Source: Pseudomonas sp. CC120222-01a | GTDB taxonomy: Bacteria; Pseudomonadota; Gammaproteobacteria; Pseudomonadales; Pseudomonadaceae | Direction of reading: 5' to 3' | Length of the DNA: 64,000 nt | NCBI RefSeq assembly: GCF_003097235.1 | Contig: NZ_QEQQ01000016.1 | Span: 62,001-126,000 of the forward strand | Shown here: piece by piece, positions 1 to 8,959 of the stretch | Layout: each line of letters starts with the position of its first letter | Position numbering within the stretch: the first letter of the stretch is position 1 | Program-made: the position numbers and the translations under genes | The notes under the pieces: model-generated | What the model was told of the DNA's origin: nothing | Seen by the model: the letters and a program-made list of their open reading frames with translations, nothing else | The model's database searches: none

Positions 1-566
1 AGCCGGGCTACCGCCGCAAGGAAATCACCCAGCTGCAGACCACGTTCACCCACTTCTTCGACCAGGTGATGGGCGCGGAGCGGCTGACCATGGTCGGCGA
101 AGTCGGCTGGACCCACGTCGGCGGTCTGGAAAGCACTTCCAAGGCGCGTTACGGGCGTGACCCGGTGTTCGGCCCGGGCCCGTTGCCCAATGGCCAATGT
201 GAGGCGCTCAACACCAGCACCCTGGGTACCTCCAATGCCAACAACGTGTCGCGCTACTGCGAAAACGACGGTTACACCACCGCCGATTCCTGGGGTTACC
301 GCGTCCGTGCGATCTGGGACTACAACAACGTCCTTGCCGGGGTGAACCTGCGCCCGAGCGTAGCCTGGTCCCATGACGTCGATGGTTATTCGCCAGGCCC
401 GGGCGGCAACTTCGAGGAAGGGCGCAAGGCGATCAGCCTGGGCCTGGACGCGGAGTATCAGCAGACCTATACCGCCAGCCTGTCGTACACCACCTTCTTC
501 GACGGCAAGTACAGCACTGTGGATGATCGCGACTTCGTCGCCCTCAGCTTCGGCGTGAACTTCTAA
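1..566 (+). CDS. DUF1302 family outer-membrane protein (3' part only)
   Basis: The reading frame is open from base 3, so the gene begins before the window and only about 187 C-terminal residues are seen. The visible part alternates aromatic and polar residues as beta-barrel strands do and ends in VNF, a C-terminal Phe typical of outer-membrane barrel proteins. The gene sits 25 nt before a DUF1329 gene. DUF1302 and DUF1329 proteins are commonly encoded side by side in pseudomonads and are thought to act together in the envelope, possibly on hydrophobic substrates; that role is inferred from the family, not shown here. The family call rests on overall resemblance plus this pairing. The ATG at 66 is internal and should not be taken as the start. 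Confidence 0.75.
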   Translation, partial: PGYRRKEITQLQTTFTHFFDQVMGAERLTMVGEVGWTHVGGLESTSKARYGRDPVFGPGPLPNGQCEALNTSTLGTSNANNVSRYCENDGYTTADSWGYRVRAIWDYNNVLAGVNLRPSVAWSHDVDGYSPGPGGNFEEGRKAISLGLDAEYQQTYTASLSYTTFFDGKYSTVDDRDFVALSFGVNF

Positions 567-591
567 GAACACTGATCCAGGACGACACGAG

Positions 592-1956
592 ATGAACAAG
601 ACCAGAAGTCTGTTGCAAGCCGGTGTACTGGGCCTGTCCCTGCTGGCGACCAGCGTCATGGCTGCGGTTTCCGCCGATGAGGCGGCAAAACTTGGCAGCA
701 CCCTGACCCCGATGGGTGCGGAAAAGGCCGGCAACGCCGACGGCTCGATCGGCCCGTGGGAGCCGCTGTCGAAGACTGCAGGCAGCGTCGATGCCAAGGG
801 TTTCCTGTCTGACCCGTACGGCAGCGACAAGCCGCTGTTCACCATCACCGCGCAGAATGCCGATCAGTACAAGGACAAGCTCTCGCCGGGCCAGCTGGCG
901 ATGCTCAAGCGTTACCCGGATACCTTCAAGATCCCGGTCTACAAGACCCACCGTGGCTCCACGGTGCCTGACGATGTGTTCGCCGCGATCAAGAAGAACG
1001 CTACCGCGACCACTCTGGTCGAAGGCGGCAACGGCCTGAACAACTTCCAGACTGCCGTGCCTTTCCCGATCCCGAAAAGCGGCCTGGAAGTGATCTGGAA
1101 CCACATCACCCGCTACCGCGGCGGCAGCGTCACCCGCCTGGTCACCCAGGCCACGCCGCAGCAGAACGGGTCGTACAGCCTGGTGTACTTCCAGGACCAG
1201 TTCGTGTTCCGCGACCGGATGAAGGACTACGACCCGAACAACCCGGGCAACATCCTGTTCTACTTCAAGCAGGAGGTGACTGCTCCGGCACGCCTGGCCG
1301 GTACCGTGCTGCTGGTTCACGAGACCCTCGACCAGGTCAAGGAACCGCGCAAGGCATGGATCTACAACGCCGGCCAGCGCCGTGTGCGCCAGGCCCCACA
1401 GGTGTCGTACGACGGCCCGGGTACCGCCGCCGATGGCCTGCGTACCTCGGACAACCTGGACATGTACAACGGCGCGCCGGACCGCTACGACTGGAAGCTC
1501 GAGGGCAAGAAGGAGCTGTACATCGCCTCCAACGCCTTCAAGCTGGATGACCCGAAGCTCAAGTACGCCGACATCCTCAAGGCCGGGCACATCAACCAGG
1601 ACCTGTCTCGCTACGAGCTGCGCCGCGTCTGGCACGTGGTCGCGACGCTGAAGCCGGGCCAGCGGCACATCTACGCCAAGCGTGACTTCTACATCGACGA
1701 AGATACCTGGCAAGCTGCGGTGATCGACCAGTATGACGGCCGCGGCCAGCTGTGGCGCGTGTCCGAGGCCCATGCCCAGCCGTACTACAACGTGCAGGTG
1801 CCGTGGTACACCCTTGAAGCCATCTACGACCTGCAGTCGGGCCGCTACCTGGCCCTGGGCATGAAGAACGAAGAGAAGCGTGCCTACGACTTCGGCTTCA
1901 GTGCCAGCAAGGCCGATTTCCAGCCAGCCGCCCTGCGCCAGTCGGGTATCCGCTAA
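592..1956 (+). CDS. DUF1329 domain-containing exported protein
   Basis: The protein has 454 residues. The first 25 (basic MNKTR, a hydrophobic stretch, then SVMAA) form a signal peptide, so it is exported to the periplasm or outer membrane. The rest fits the DUF1329 (LolA-like) family over its full usual length of about 450 residues. It lies 25 nt after the DUF1302 gene on the same strand and most likely forms an operon with it; a clear intrinsic terminator follows at 1992-2018. The biochemical function is not established. Family members occur next to DUF1302 proteins and sometimes RND/MMPL exporters in lipid- or sterol-related loci, so a part in moving a hydrophobic compound is an inference only. 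Confidence 0.85.
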   Translation: MNKTRSLLQAGVLGLSLLATSVMAAVSADEAAKLGSTLTPMGAEKAGNADGSIGPWEPLSKTAGSVDAKGFLSDPYGSDKPLFTITAQNADQYKDKLSPGQLAMLKRYPDTFKIPVYKTHRGSTVPDDVFAAIKKNATATTLVEGGNGLNNFQTAVPFPIPKSGLEVIWNHITRYRGGSVTRLVTQATPQQNGSYSLVYFQDQFVFRDRMKDYDPNNPGNILFYFKQEVTAPARLAGTVLLVHETLDQVKEPRKAWIYNAGQRRVRQAPQVSYDGPGTAADGLRTSDNLDMYNGAPDRYDWKLEGKKELYIASNAFKLDDPKLKYADILKAGHINQDLSRYELRRVWHVVATLKPGQRHIYAKRDFYIDEDTWQAAVIDQYDGRGQLWRVSEAHAQPYYNVQVPWYTLEAIYDLQSGRYLALGMKNEEKRAYDFGFSASKADFQPAALRQSGIR

Positions 1957-1991
1957 GCTGAAAACCTGCAACTCCGTGTGACCCTCCCAGA

Positions 1992-2018
1992 ACGCCCCGG
2001 CTTGCCGGGGCGTTTCTG
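1992..2018 (+). terminator. Intrinsic terminator after the DUF1329 gene
   Basis: A 9-bp perfect stem, ACGCCCCGG pairing with CCGGGGCGT around a CTTG loop, is followed by TTTCT. It lies 35 nt after the DUF1329 stop and ends the DUF1302-DUF1329 unit. Confidence 0.8.
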
Positions 2019-2208
2019 TATGGCCTGCCGATAAGGCCGATGAATACCTCGCCAAAGCCCCGCGCCAGCCACTGTCCATCAGCCATGTTGCTTTTTGTCG
2101 CAGTCTTTTCCGGGGCAATGGTGCCCATCGTCTTCAAATGCGTTGCATTACCCGCTAGTCTCGCAAGCATCCGTACCGCCGTAGTCTTCCCAACAGAACG
2201 AGCCGGCC

Positions 2209-4926
2209 ATGACAGATCTGTCCCGTACGCATGGATTCGCCAGCCAGGCCCTGGGCCTGCTGGACGGGCGCTTCTTCCGGCCGCCACAGCCGGACGGCCA
2301 CGTGCCGCGTGCTCGTCTGTGCCAACGCTTGCAGGGCGGCCTTGGCGGGCGCTTGTTGTTGGTCAACGCCCCCGCCGGCTTTGGCAAAAGCTCCCTGGCC
2401 ATCGAATTCTGCGAATCCCTGCCCAGCCATTGGCGCAGCCTCTGGCTCGGCCTGAGCCAACGGGATGCCGACCCCGGCCGTTTCCTCGAGCGCCTGCTCG
2501 AAGGGCTGCAGCAGTACTGCCCGGCACTGGGCGGCCAGGCCATGGGGCTGCTGAAGATGCGCCAGCGCCACCAACCCTTTGCGTTCGAAGAGTGGATCGA
2601 CAGCTTGCTCGACGAGTTGGCGCTCTACCTCCAGGCCGATACGCCTTTGCTGCTGGTGCTGGACGACTACCACCTGGCCCAGGGGCCGGTACTCGATCGC
2701 TGCCTGCAGTTCTTCCTCAATCACTTGCCCGCTGGCCTGGTCCTGCTGGTGACCAGCCGCCAGCGCCCGGACTGGCACCTGGCGCGGCTGCGCCTGTCAC
2801 GGCAACTGGTCGAGCTTGGCGAGCAGGATCTGCGCCTGACAGCGGACGAATCTCTGGCAGTGATTGGCCGCCAGCCCACGGGGCTGCGGGGTCAGGCGCT
2901 GGACAACCTGATCCAACGCAGTGATGGCTGGGTGGCCGGGCTGCGCTTCTGGCAGTTGGCTGCCAGCGAGGTCGGTGACGAACATGCCTTGCCCCAGGCC
3001 CTGCACGGCGGTGAAGGGCTGATCCGTGACTACCTGTTGGAAGAAGTCATCGTGATGCTGCCAGCGGATGTGCAGGCGTTCCTGTTCGACACGGCCTGCC
3101 AGGAGCGCTTCTGCGCGGCGCTGTGCGATGCCCTGCGTGAACGTCACGACAGTGAGGCGATCCTGCGTTATTTGCAGGCGCACCAGGTGTTTCTGGTGCC
3201 GCTGGACGAGCATGGCCAATGGTATCGCTATCATCACCTGTTCTCTGACTTGCTGCGCAGCCGCCAGTCCAGCGAACCGCTGGCACGCCTGCACCTGCGC
3301 GCCTGCCGCTGGTTCCAGGCCCAGGGGCTGCTCGACGAGGCGGTGGAACAGGCGTTACGTGCCGGCCACCTCGACGTTGCCGCCGACCTGGTGCAGAGCC
3401 TGTCCGAGGAGCAACTGCTGGCCGAACAGAACGTCGGCATGCTATTGCGCTGGAAGATGGACCTGCCCGACAGCCTGCTGATCAGCACGCCGCGGTTGAT
3501 CGTGCTGTACAGCTGGGCACTTGGCCTGGCCTGCCAGCTGGATGCCGCTGAGGAACTGGCCGGTTACCTCAGTCGCTTCCTGCCTGCGCCTTCAGCCACG
3601 GCTCAGAAGTCGATGCTGGCGCAGTGGCTGGCCCTGAGCGGGGTCATCGCCCGCGGTCGGGGGGACCGCGAACGAACCCTGGCCTATTGCGGTGAAGCGC
3701 TGCAGAGCCTGCCGAGCAAGCGCTATGGGCAACGCCTGGTGTGCCTGTCGACGCTGTCCAACCTGGCCATCGCCGACGGCGACTTCTGGCGTGCCCGTGG
3801 CTGGAACCGCGAAGCGCTGGAGCTGGCGCAGCGTGTCGGCAATCCGTTGTTCGAGGCGCTGGCGCATTACGATCGTGCGCGGGTGCTGCATGCCCGCGGC
3901 GAGGTGCTGCGGGCGCTGGATGAAGTGCGCCAAGGCTTGCAGCGCCTGCAGGGGCTGTCGGCCCAGCGGCTGTACGCGGTACGGGCGCGGCTGACCCTGT
4001 ACGAGGGCTACCTGCTGGTGGCGCGCCTGCAACCCGCGCAAGGGCGCGCGCGTTTGCGCGCAGGGCTTGGCGAGGCGCGCGCCTGCCGTGACATCAGCGT
4101 GCTGATCGGCCATTGCGTGATTGCTTCGCTCGATGGCCGTGAGGGCCAGTATGCCGAGGCGTTCGCCGAACTGGCCGAGGCGGAGCGGCTGATGCACATC
4201 TGGGATGTGCCACCGATCTTCTACCTGGCCATGATCACCCTGGTGAAGTGCGAGCTGTGGCTCGCGCAGGGGCGTATCGACCTGGCCGAGTCCTGGTTGC
4301 TGCGCCTGGGGCAGACCTACGGCGGCGAGCACCCTGCGGCGGCCCCAGAGTTTCACCCTTTGCTGCCATTGCATATCGAACTGCAGCAGGCCCTGCTTGA
4401 GCGCGTGCAGCAGCGCAGCGAAGACGCCGTGGCGCGTCTGTGCGCGTTGGCCGAACGCGGGCAGGCAAGCGGCGGCATGATGCTCACTCTGCACGCACTG
4501 TCGCAATGGGTCGACCTGCTGTTGAGCGAAGGTCGTGAAACACAGGCAGCGCAGCTGTTACCCATGGCGTTGAGCGCAGCCCGGGGCGGGGTGGTGCAGC
4601 CCTTCCAGCGACTGATCGAATTGCACCCTTCCTGGCTGCGTGAGCAACTCCTCGCGCAACCAGCCTGCCAGGCCCAGGCCGAACTGCTGGCGCGTCTGCC
4701 AGAGCCTGTGGCACTTACAGGCAGTGCCACTGAGGCGTTGAGTGGTCGCGAGCTGGCGGTGCTCGAGTTGATCGCCCAGGGCTGCTCCAACCAGCAGATC
4801 AGTGAGCGGCTGTTCATCTCCCTGCATACCGTCAAGACCCATGCCAGCCATATCAACAGCAAGCTGGGGGTGGAGCGTCGCACCCAGGCAGTGGCCCGGG
4901 CCAAGTCGCTGGGCTTGCTGGCCTGA
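2209..4926 (+). CDS. MalT-like LuxR-family transcriptional regulator
   Basis: This 905-residue protein has the layout of a large ATP-dependent LuxR regulator (LAL/MalT class). A P-loop NTPase is near residues 50-60 (APAGFGKSS), with a Walker B-like LLLVLDDYH near 150. A long helical TPR-like region follows, and a C-terminal LuxR HTH covers about the last 60 residues (LSGRELAVLELIAQG ... HTVKTHASHI). Proteins of this class usually bind an inducer and ATP, oligomerise and activate transcription. It is separated by about 250 nt and a terminator from the DUF1302/DUF1329 pair and may control it; only position suggests this. The chosen ATG has a weak Shine-Dalgarno sequence. No in-frame start in the preceding leader looks better. 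Confidence 0.88.
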   Translation: MTDLSRTHGFASQALGLLDGRFFRPPQPDGHVPRARLCQRLQGGLGGRLLLVNAPAGFGKSSLAIEFCESLPSHWRSLWLGLSQRDADPGRFLERLLEGLQQYCPALGGQAMGLLKMRQRHQPFAFEEWIDSLLDELALYLQADTPLLLVLDDYHLAQGPVLDRCLQFFLNHLPAGLVLLVTSRQRPDWHLARLRLSRQLVELGEQDLRLTADESLAVIGRQPTGLRGQALDNLIQRSDGWVAGLRFWQLAASEVGDEHALPQALHGGEGLIRDYLLEEVIVMLPADVQAFLFDTACQERFCAALCDALRERHDSEAILRYLQAHQVFLVPLDEHGQWYRYHHLFSDLLRSRQSSEPLARLHLRACRWFQAQGLLDEAVEQALRAGHLDVAADLVQSLSEEQLLAEQNVGMLLRWKMDLPDSLLISTPRLIVLYSWALGLACQLDAAEELAGYLSRFLPAPSATAQKSMLAQWLALSGVIARGRGDRERTLAYCGEALQSLPSKRYGQRLVCLSTLSNLAIADGDFWRARGWNREALELAQRVGNPLFEALAHYDRARVLHARGEVLRALDEVRQGLQRLQGLSAQRLYAVRARLTLYEGYLLVARLQPAQGRARLRAGLGEARACRDISVLIGHCVIASLDGREGQYAEAFAELAEAERLMHIWDVPPIFYLAMITLVKCELWLAQGRIDLAESWLLRLGQTYGGEHPAAAPEFHPLLPLHIELQQALLERVQQRSEDAVARLCALAERGQASGGMMLTLHALSQWVDLLLSEGRETQAAQLLPMALSAARGGVVQPFQRLIELHPSWLREQLLAQPACQAQAELLARLPEPVALTGSATEALSGRELAVLELIAQGCSNQQISERLFISLHTVKTHASHINSKLGVERRTQAVARAKSLGLLA

Positions 4927-5101
4927 TGCTGGCCGCAAGGGGGATGGCACGTTAAAATGATGGCGCAAGGCCATTATGCGTAACGCTGGTGAGCGTGCTG
5001 CATTCACCACCCTCATCTTTCCTGACCGCCTGCCGATACAGGTTTCGGCGGTATGCATCGCCTCGCGCCATCCACCCATCTTCCCAATACAGGTCGTGTT
5101 G

Positions 5102-6709
5102 ATGCTGCAGTACGGGCAAAAGAGCTTTCTGATCGTCGACGACTTCACTGACTTTCGCACGTCGACCCGTTCCATGCTGCGTGAACTCGGCGTGCGCGAT
5201 GTGGACACCGCGGACAGCGGTGAGCAGGCCCTGCGCATGTGCGGGCAGAAGCGCTACGACTATATCCTCCAGGACTTCCACCTCGGTGACGGCAAGAAGA
5301 ACGGCCAGCAGGTCCTCGAGGACCTGATCCTCGACAAGCTGATCAGCCATGAATGCGTGTTCATCATGGTCACGGCCGAGAGCAGCCAGGCCATCGTGCT
5401 CAGTGCCCTGGAGCACGAGCCTGATGCCTACCTGACCAAGCCGTTCAACCGCGTGGGCCTGGCCCAGCGCCTGGACAAGCTGACCCAGCGCAAGACCCTG
5501 CTCAAGCCGATTCTGCAAGCGCTCGACCGTGGCCGCCCGGCCGAAGTGCTGGCGGCGTGTGCCGAGCTGTGCAAGAAGGACCCGCGTTTTGCGCCGTTGT
5601 GCCTGCGCTATCGCGCCGACGCGCTGCGTGACCTCAACCGCTTCGATGAACTGGAGAAGTTTCTCAAGAGCATCCTCGCCAGCCGCCCGCAACCTTGGGT
5701 GTATTCGGCACTCGGCAGCCTGATGCACAAGCGCGGGCAGAACGCCCAGGCCCAGGGTGTCTACGAGCAGGCACTCAAGGCATTTCCGATCATGCCCGGG
5801 CTGTACGATGGCATGGCCGAAGTGCTGGTCGCTCAAGGCGAAACCAAGCGTGCCCAGGGCATGCTCGAAGAAGCGGTACGCTTGTCGCCCCTGGCAGTGC
5901 GCCGACAGGCCGCCCTGGGCAAGCTGGCGTTGGATAACGAAGACTTCGAGAGCGCCTCCAAGGCCTTCCGCCATGCGGTGAACCAGGGCCAGAGTTCGCG
6001 CTACAAGGATGCCGAAAGCAACCTTGGGCTGGTCCAGGCATTGATGAGCAAGAACGCAGGCTTCGGCCTGGATGCCCGCGCCCGGGTCGAGATCAACACC
6101 GTGCTCAGCGAAGTGGCCAAGGACAACCTCGAAGACCAGGGCCTGCAAGTGCGTGCCCGGCTGATGAAAGCCGCCAGCCTGCAGCAGGCGGGCGACCCCG
6201 AGACCGCCGCCAAGCTCACCGAGCAGGCCATGCAGCGGCTGGAGAAGATGGACCAGTTCTTCTCGGTCGAGGCCGCCTTGACCGTGGCCAGGCAACTGCA
6301 GTCGCTGGGCCAGGACGCGGCTGGCGGCAGCATCCTCAAAGGTTGCGTGGAAACCTACGGCGACGATCCCAAAGTCATGCAGAGCGTGGCCAAACTGACT
6401 GACGACCCGGCCGTACTGGGCGCGGTCACCGAAGCAGTCGACCTCAACCGCCAGGGCGTGCGCAGCTACCAGGCCGGGCAACTCAACGAAGCCTTGCAGA
6501 TGTTCCGCAAGGCCCTTTCGCTGCAGCCTAAGAACATCAGTATCGCGCTCAACACGGCGCAAGCCCTGTTGCGCATCGGTGGCGAGGTGACACCGCCGGC
6601 GATCCAGCAGGAATGCCGCGACTGCCTGACCCGCGTGGCCGGTATCCCGACCAGCGACAGCCGCTACGACCGGTACCGCAAACTGCACATCAAGGTTTTC
6701 GGCGCATGA
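5102..6709 (+). CDS. Response regulator with REC domain and TPR region
   Basis: Starting at ATG 5102 (MLQYGQKSF) the protein has 535 residues. Residues 8-125 are a receiver domain: the acidic pair DD near the start, a phospho-acceptor Asp in ILQDFHLGDG and the conserved Lys in LTKPF are all present. The remaining 400 residues are helical TPR-type repeats, with no DNA-binding or catalytic output domain, so output is probably protein-protein contact. The frame is open further upstream to 4976, but that stretch is poor coding sequence, and homologues as I know them start at MLQYGQ; GTG 5096 is a close alternative. The stop overlaps the start of the next gene (ATGA), which encodes a histidine kinase, so the two are probably partners. 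Confidence 0.85.
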   Translation: MLQYGQKSFLIVDDFTDFRTSTRSMLRELGVRDVDTADSGEQALRMCGQKRYDYILQDFHLGDGKKNGQQVLEDLILDKLISHECVFIMVTAESSQAIVLSALEHEPDAYLTKPFNRVGLAQRLDKLTQRKTLLKPILQALDRGRPAEVLAACAELCKKDPRFAPLCLRYRADALRDLNRFDELEKFLKSILASRPQPWVYSALGSLMHKRGQNAQAQGVYEQALKAFPIMPGLYDGMAEVLVAQGETKRAQGMLEEAVRLSPLAVRRQAALGKLALDNEDFESASKAFRHAVNQGQSSRYKDAESNLGLVQALMSKNAGFGLDARARVEINTVLSEVAKDNLEDQGLQVRARLMKAASLQQAGDPETAAKLTEQAMQRLEKMDQFFSVEAALTVARQLQSLGQDAAGGSILKGCVETYGDDPKVMQSVAKLTDDPAVLGAVTEAVDLNRQGVRSYQAGQLNEALQMFRKALSLQPKNISIALNTAQALLRIGGEVTPPAIQQECRDCLTRVAGIPTSDSRYDRYRKLHIKVFGA

Positions 6710-7398
6710 GTCAGGATAACCAGGGGCTGGATTTTTCCACGGTGATCGCCTCCACCGTGCATGACCTGAAGAACTCGCTGTCGGCGCTGATCCAGTCCCA
6801 TGACCAGTGGCTGGCGCGGCTGCCTGAAGAATGGCGCAGCGGTACCGAGCAGGGCGTGATCGAGCATGAGTTCCGTCATCTCAACGGCATGCTGGTGCAG
6901 TTGCTGGGGCTGTACAAACTGGGGGTGAACCAGCTGCCGGTATGCCCGGACTACCACGAGCTGGATGACTTCATCGAGGCGCAACTGGCGGCCCACCAGG
7001 AAGTGCTGCAGCACAACGATATCCTCGCCACCTGGCGTGTCGAGACCGACAACCCGTTGGGCTTTTTCGACCGCGAACTGGTGGCCTCGGTGATCGCCAA
7101 CGTGATCACCAACGCCACGCGCTATGCCGGCCATGCGCTGCTGATCAGCATCGGCGAGGAAGACGAACACCTGGTCATCAGCGTCAACGACGACGGCCCG
7201 GGTTACCCGGCGCGGATGCTCGAGCGCCAGCAGGATTACGTGCAGGGTATCGACTCGCAGAGCGGCAGCACCGGGCTCGGGCTGTATTTCGCGGCGCGGA
7301 TTGCGGCATTGCATGAGCGAAACGGCGTGCGTGGGCGGATCGAGATTGCCAACGGCGGGGCGCTTGGGGGCGGGTTGTTCAGGTTGTATTTGCCATGA
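6706..7398 (+). CDS. Soluble sensor histidine kinase
   Basis: This 230-residue kinase starts at the ATG inside the ATGA overlap with the preceding REC-TPR gene. An H-box-like HDLKNSLSAL motif lies near residue 20. The ATPase motifs follow: N-box VIANVITNATRYA near 130, G1-like NDDGPGYP near 160, and G2-like GSTGLGLYFA near 185. There is no membrane segment and no separate sensor domain, so it is cytoplasmic and must receive its input from another protein or from its partner. Translational coupling argues that it phosphorylates, or is regulated with, the upstream receiver protein. A downstream start is unlikely because the H-box is so near the N-terminus. Confidence 0.87.
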   Translation: MSQDNQGLDFSTVIASTVHDLKNSLSALIQSHDQWLARLPEEWRSGTEQGVIEHEFRHLNGMLVQLLGLYKLGVNQLPVCPDYHELDDFIEAQLAAHQEVLQHNDILATWRVETDNPLGFFDRELVASVIANVITNATRYAGHALLISIGEEDEHLVISVNDDGPGYPARMLERQQDYVQGIDSQSGSTGLGLYFAARIAALHERNGVRGRIEIANGGALGGGLFRLYLP

Positions 7399-7514
7399 GT
7401 AGTTTGCTTCGAATGTAGGGTGCTGTTCAGGCTTGCGGGCTATTTCCCAAGGTCTAGTAGGAAAAATCCTAGTCGTGTTATCGGCTCTGTTTTCCATGGC
7501 GGCTGAGTGGCAGT

Positions 7515-7576
7515 GTAGATACGAGGTTTCTACATTTCACTTGCAATCGTCAGGAGGGTTTCTACTATGTATCTAC
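7515..7576 (+). promoter_or_regulatory. Promoter and four GTAGAWAC boxes before chpSB
   Basis: A sigma70-like promoter is readable: TTGCAA (7541-7546), 16 nt, TACTAT (7563-7568). Four copies of GTAGAWAC surround it: one forward at 7515-7522 and three reversed at 7526-7533, 7558-7565 and 7569-7576. Within each pair the boxes are 11 bp apart, and the pairs are about three helical turns apart. The second pair covers the -10 element. MazE/ChpS antitoxins autoregulate through palindromic boxes, and I recall GTATCTAC in the E. coli mazEF operator, so this is a likely autorepression site. It also shows that the ATG at 7567 lies in the promoter and is not a start. Confidence 0.6.
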
Positions 7577-7590
7577 CTTGGGAGATACTC

Positions 7591-7845
7591 ATGCAAATCA
7601 AGATTCAGCAATGGGGCAACAGTGCGGCTATCCGTTTGCCGGCCACTGTGCTCAAGCAGATGCGCCTTGGCGTTGGCTCGACATTGAGCCTGGATGCAGC
7701 AGGGGAGACTCTGGTACTCAAGCCCATCAGGCCCAGGCCGAAATACACCCTTGAAGAATTGATGGCGCAATGTGATCTGAACGCGCCAGAACCTGAAGAT
7801 ATGGCTGAGTGGAACGCAATGCGCCCAGTGGGGCGTGAGGTGTGA
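7591..7845 (+). CDS. chpS: ChpS/MazE-like antitoxin (AbrB-type DNA-binding)
   Basis: The protein has 84 residues from ATG 7591, which is preceded by GGAG at a spacing of 6; an ATG at 7567 lies inside the -10 element and is rejected. The N-terminal half (MQIKIQQWGNSAAIRLP) is the swapped-hairpin AbrB fold of MazE/ChpS antitoxins. The C-terminal half (YTLEELMAQCD) matches the toxin-wrapping tail of ChpS. It binds its own operator and neutralises the ChpB toxin encoded next, whose GTG start overlaps this stop (GTGA). The short, acidic C-terminus is usual for a labile antitoxin. Confidence 0.88.
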   Translation: MQIKIQQWGNSAAIRLPATVLKQMRLGVGSTLSLDAAGETLVLKPIRPRPKYTLEELMAQCDLNAPEPEDMAEWNAMRPVGREV

Positions 7846-8189
7846 AGCGGGTCAAGTTCGCCAGGGGCGACATTGTTCGGGTTAATCTGGACCCTACCGT
7901 TGGACGAGAACAGCAAGGTAGCGGGCGTCCAGCACTTGTGCTCACGCCAGCGGCCTTCAATGCGTCCGGTCTGGCTGCCATTGTGCCAATTTCTCAAGGT
8001 GGTGACTTTGCCAGGCACGCAGGCTTTGCGGTTACGCTCAGTGGTGCAGGCACGCTGACGCAAGGTGTGTTGCTCTGCAATCAGATACGCACGGTGGACC
8101 TCGACGCCAGAGGTGCCAAGCGTGTCGAGTCGGCCCCTGAAGTTGTAATTCTCGATGCATTGGCACGCATTCAAACCCTGTTCGAATAA
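7842..8189 (+). CDS. chpB: ChpB/MazF-like endoribonuclease toxin
   Basis: This 115-residue protein starts at a GTG overlapping the antitoxin stop, so it is translationally coupled. The N-terminal RGDIVRVNLDPTVGREQQG and GRPALVLTPAAFN blocks and the central PISQGG are characteristic of ChpB/PemK/MazF toxins, which cleave single-stranded mRNA at short sequences and halt growth. The conserved Arg in the first block and the Ser/Thr-bearing ISQGG segment that make the active site are present, so the toxin looks intact. Length equals the family norm of 110-120 residues. The cleavage sequence cannot be read from the protein alone. Confidence 0.9.
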   Translation: MKRVKFARGDIVRVNLDPTVGREQQGSGRPALVLTPAAFNASGLAAIVPISQGGDFARHAGFAVTLSGAGTLTQGVLLCNQIRTVDLDARGAKRVESAPEVVILDALARIQTLFE

Positions 8190-8208
8190 CCGGTTGCTGA
8201 ATCTACTC

Positions 8209-8850
8209 ATGGAAAAAGCAATAGCGCTGATCCGCGAAACCTTCCCCGTAGGCCCCCTGCAGTGCAACTGCACCCTGATCGGCGACCCGGTCAGCAAGAA
8301 GGCCATCGTCGTCGACCCAGGCGGTGACCCGGACAAGATCCTCGCCCGCCTGCAGGCCCATGGCCTGACGCTGGTGAGCATCATCCACACCCACGCGCAC
8401 TTCGACCATTTCCTCGCTTCGGGCAAGCTCAAGGAGCTCACCGGCGCTACCTTGCACCTGCACAAGCAGGACCAGCCGCTGTGGGACAACCTGGAAATGC
8501 AATGCCAGATGTTCGGCGTGCCCTATACCCCGGTGCCGTCGCCAGACCGTTGGCTGGGTGATGACGAGGAGCTCGCCTGCGGTTGTGGCGTGGCCCTGCA
8601 CACGCCTGGGCACACGCCAGGCTCGATGAGTTTCTGGTTCGCCGATGCCAAGCTGCTGATCGCCGGTGACACCCTGTTCCGTCGCGGCATCGGCCGTACC
8701 GACCTGTGGGGCGGTGACCAGCGCACCATCGTTCGCTCGATCAAGGAGCGGCTGTATCGCCTGGACGAGGACGCTATCGTGGTCACTGGCCATGGGCCGG
8801 ATACGCGCCTCGGCGACGAGATGCGCGAGAACCCGTTCGTGCGGGCTTGA
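8209..8850 (+). CDS. MBL-fold metallo-hydrolase (glyoxalase II-like)
   Basis: The 213-residue protein starts at ATG 8209, 20 nt after the chpB stop. It carries the zinc-binding signature HTHAHFDH at residues 60-67, a further His in TPGHTPGSM near 135, an Asp in IAGDTLF near 155 and a late His in VTGHGP. This is the complete two-metal set of the metallo-beta-lactamase fold. The closest group is the small glyoxalase II-like (YcbL type) hydrolases of thioester bonds. The substrate is not certain. A perfect hairpin plus TTT at 8891-8919 ends transcription, so it may be transcribed with chpSB by read-through or from its own promoter. Confidence 0.88.
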   Translation: MEKAIALIRETFPVGPLQCNCTLIGDPVSKKAIVVDPGGDPDKILARLQAHGLTLVSIIHTHAHFDHFLASGKLKELTGATLHLHKQDQPLWDNLEMQCQMFGVPYTPVPSPDRWLGDDEELACGCGVALHTPGHTPGSMSFWFADAKLLIAGDTLFRRGIGRTDLWGGDQRTIVRSIKERLYRLDEDAIVVTGHGPDTRLGDEMRENPFVRA

Positions 8851-8890
8851 GCCTGGATGAAAAGCCTTTCATGGAATTTTTCCGTATCCT

Positions 8891-8919
8891 AGGGATCTAT
8901 GCCTGGCATAGATCCCTTT
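8891..8919 (+). terminator. Intrinsic terminator after the metallo-hydrolase gene
   Basis: A perfect 11-bp stem (GGGATCTATGC / GCATAGATCCC, loop CTG) is followed by TTTG, 40 nt past the metallo-hydrolase stop. Confidence 0.7.
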
Positions 8920-8959
8920 GTGATCTGCCGAACACACGAATTTTTGTAGGAGCTTGTCC

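Noticed and set aside
544..2118. Long minus-strand open frame opposite the DUF1329 gene
   Set aside because: It is the usual antisense shadow of a high-GC3 gene: low-complexity His/Val/Leu/Arg-rich, with no domain, and it covers a clear family protein and a terminator.
4952..6688. 578-codon minus-strand frame opposite the REC-TPR gene
   Set aside because: The plus strand encodes a clear receiver domain with its catalytic residues; the minus frame has no recognisable motif.
7567..7590. Earlier ATG for the ChpS antitoxin
   Set aside because: It overlaps the -10 element TACTAT; ATG 7591 has a proper GGAG site.
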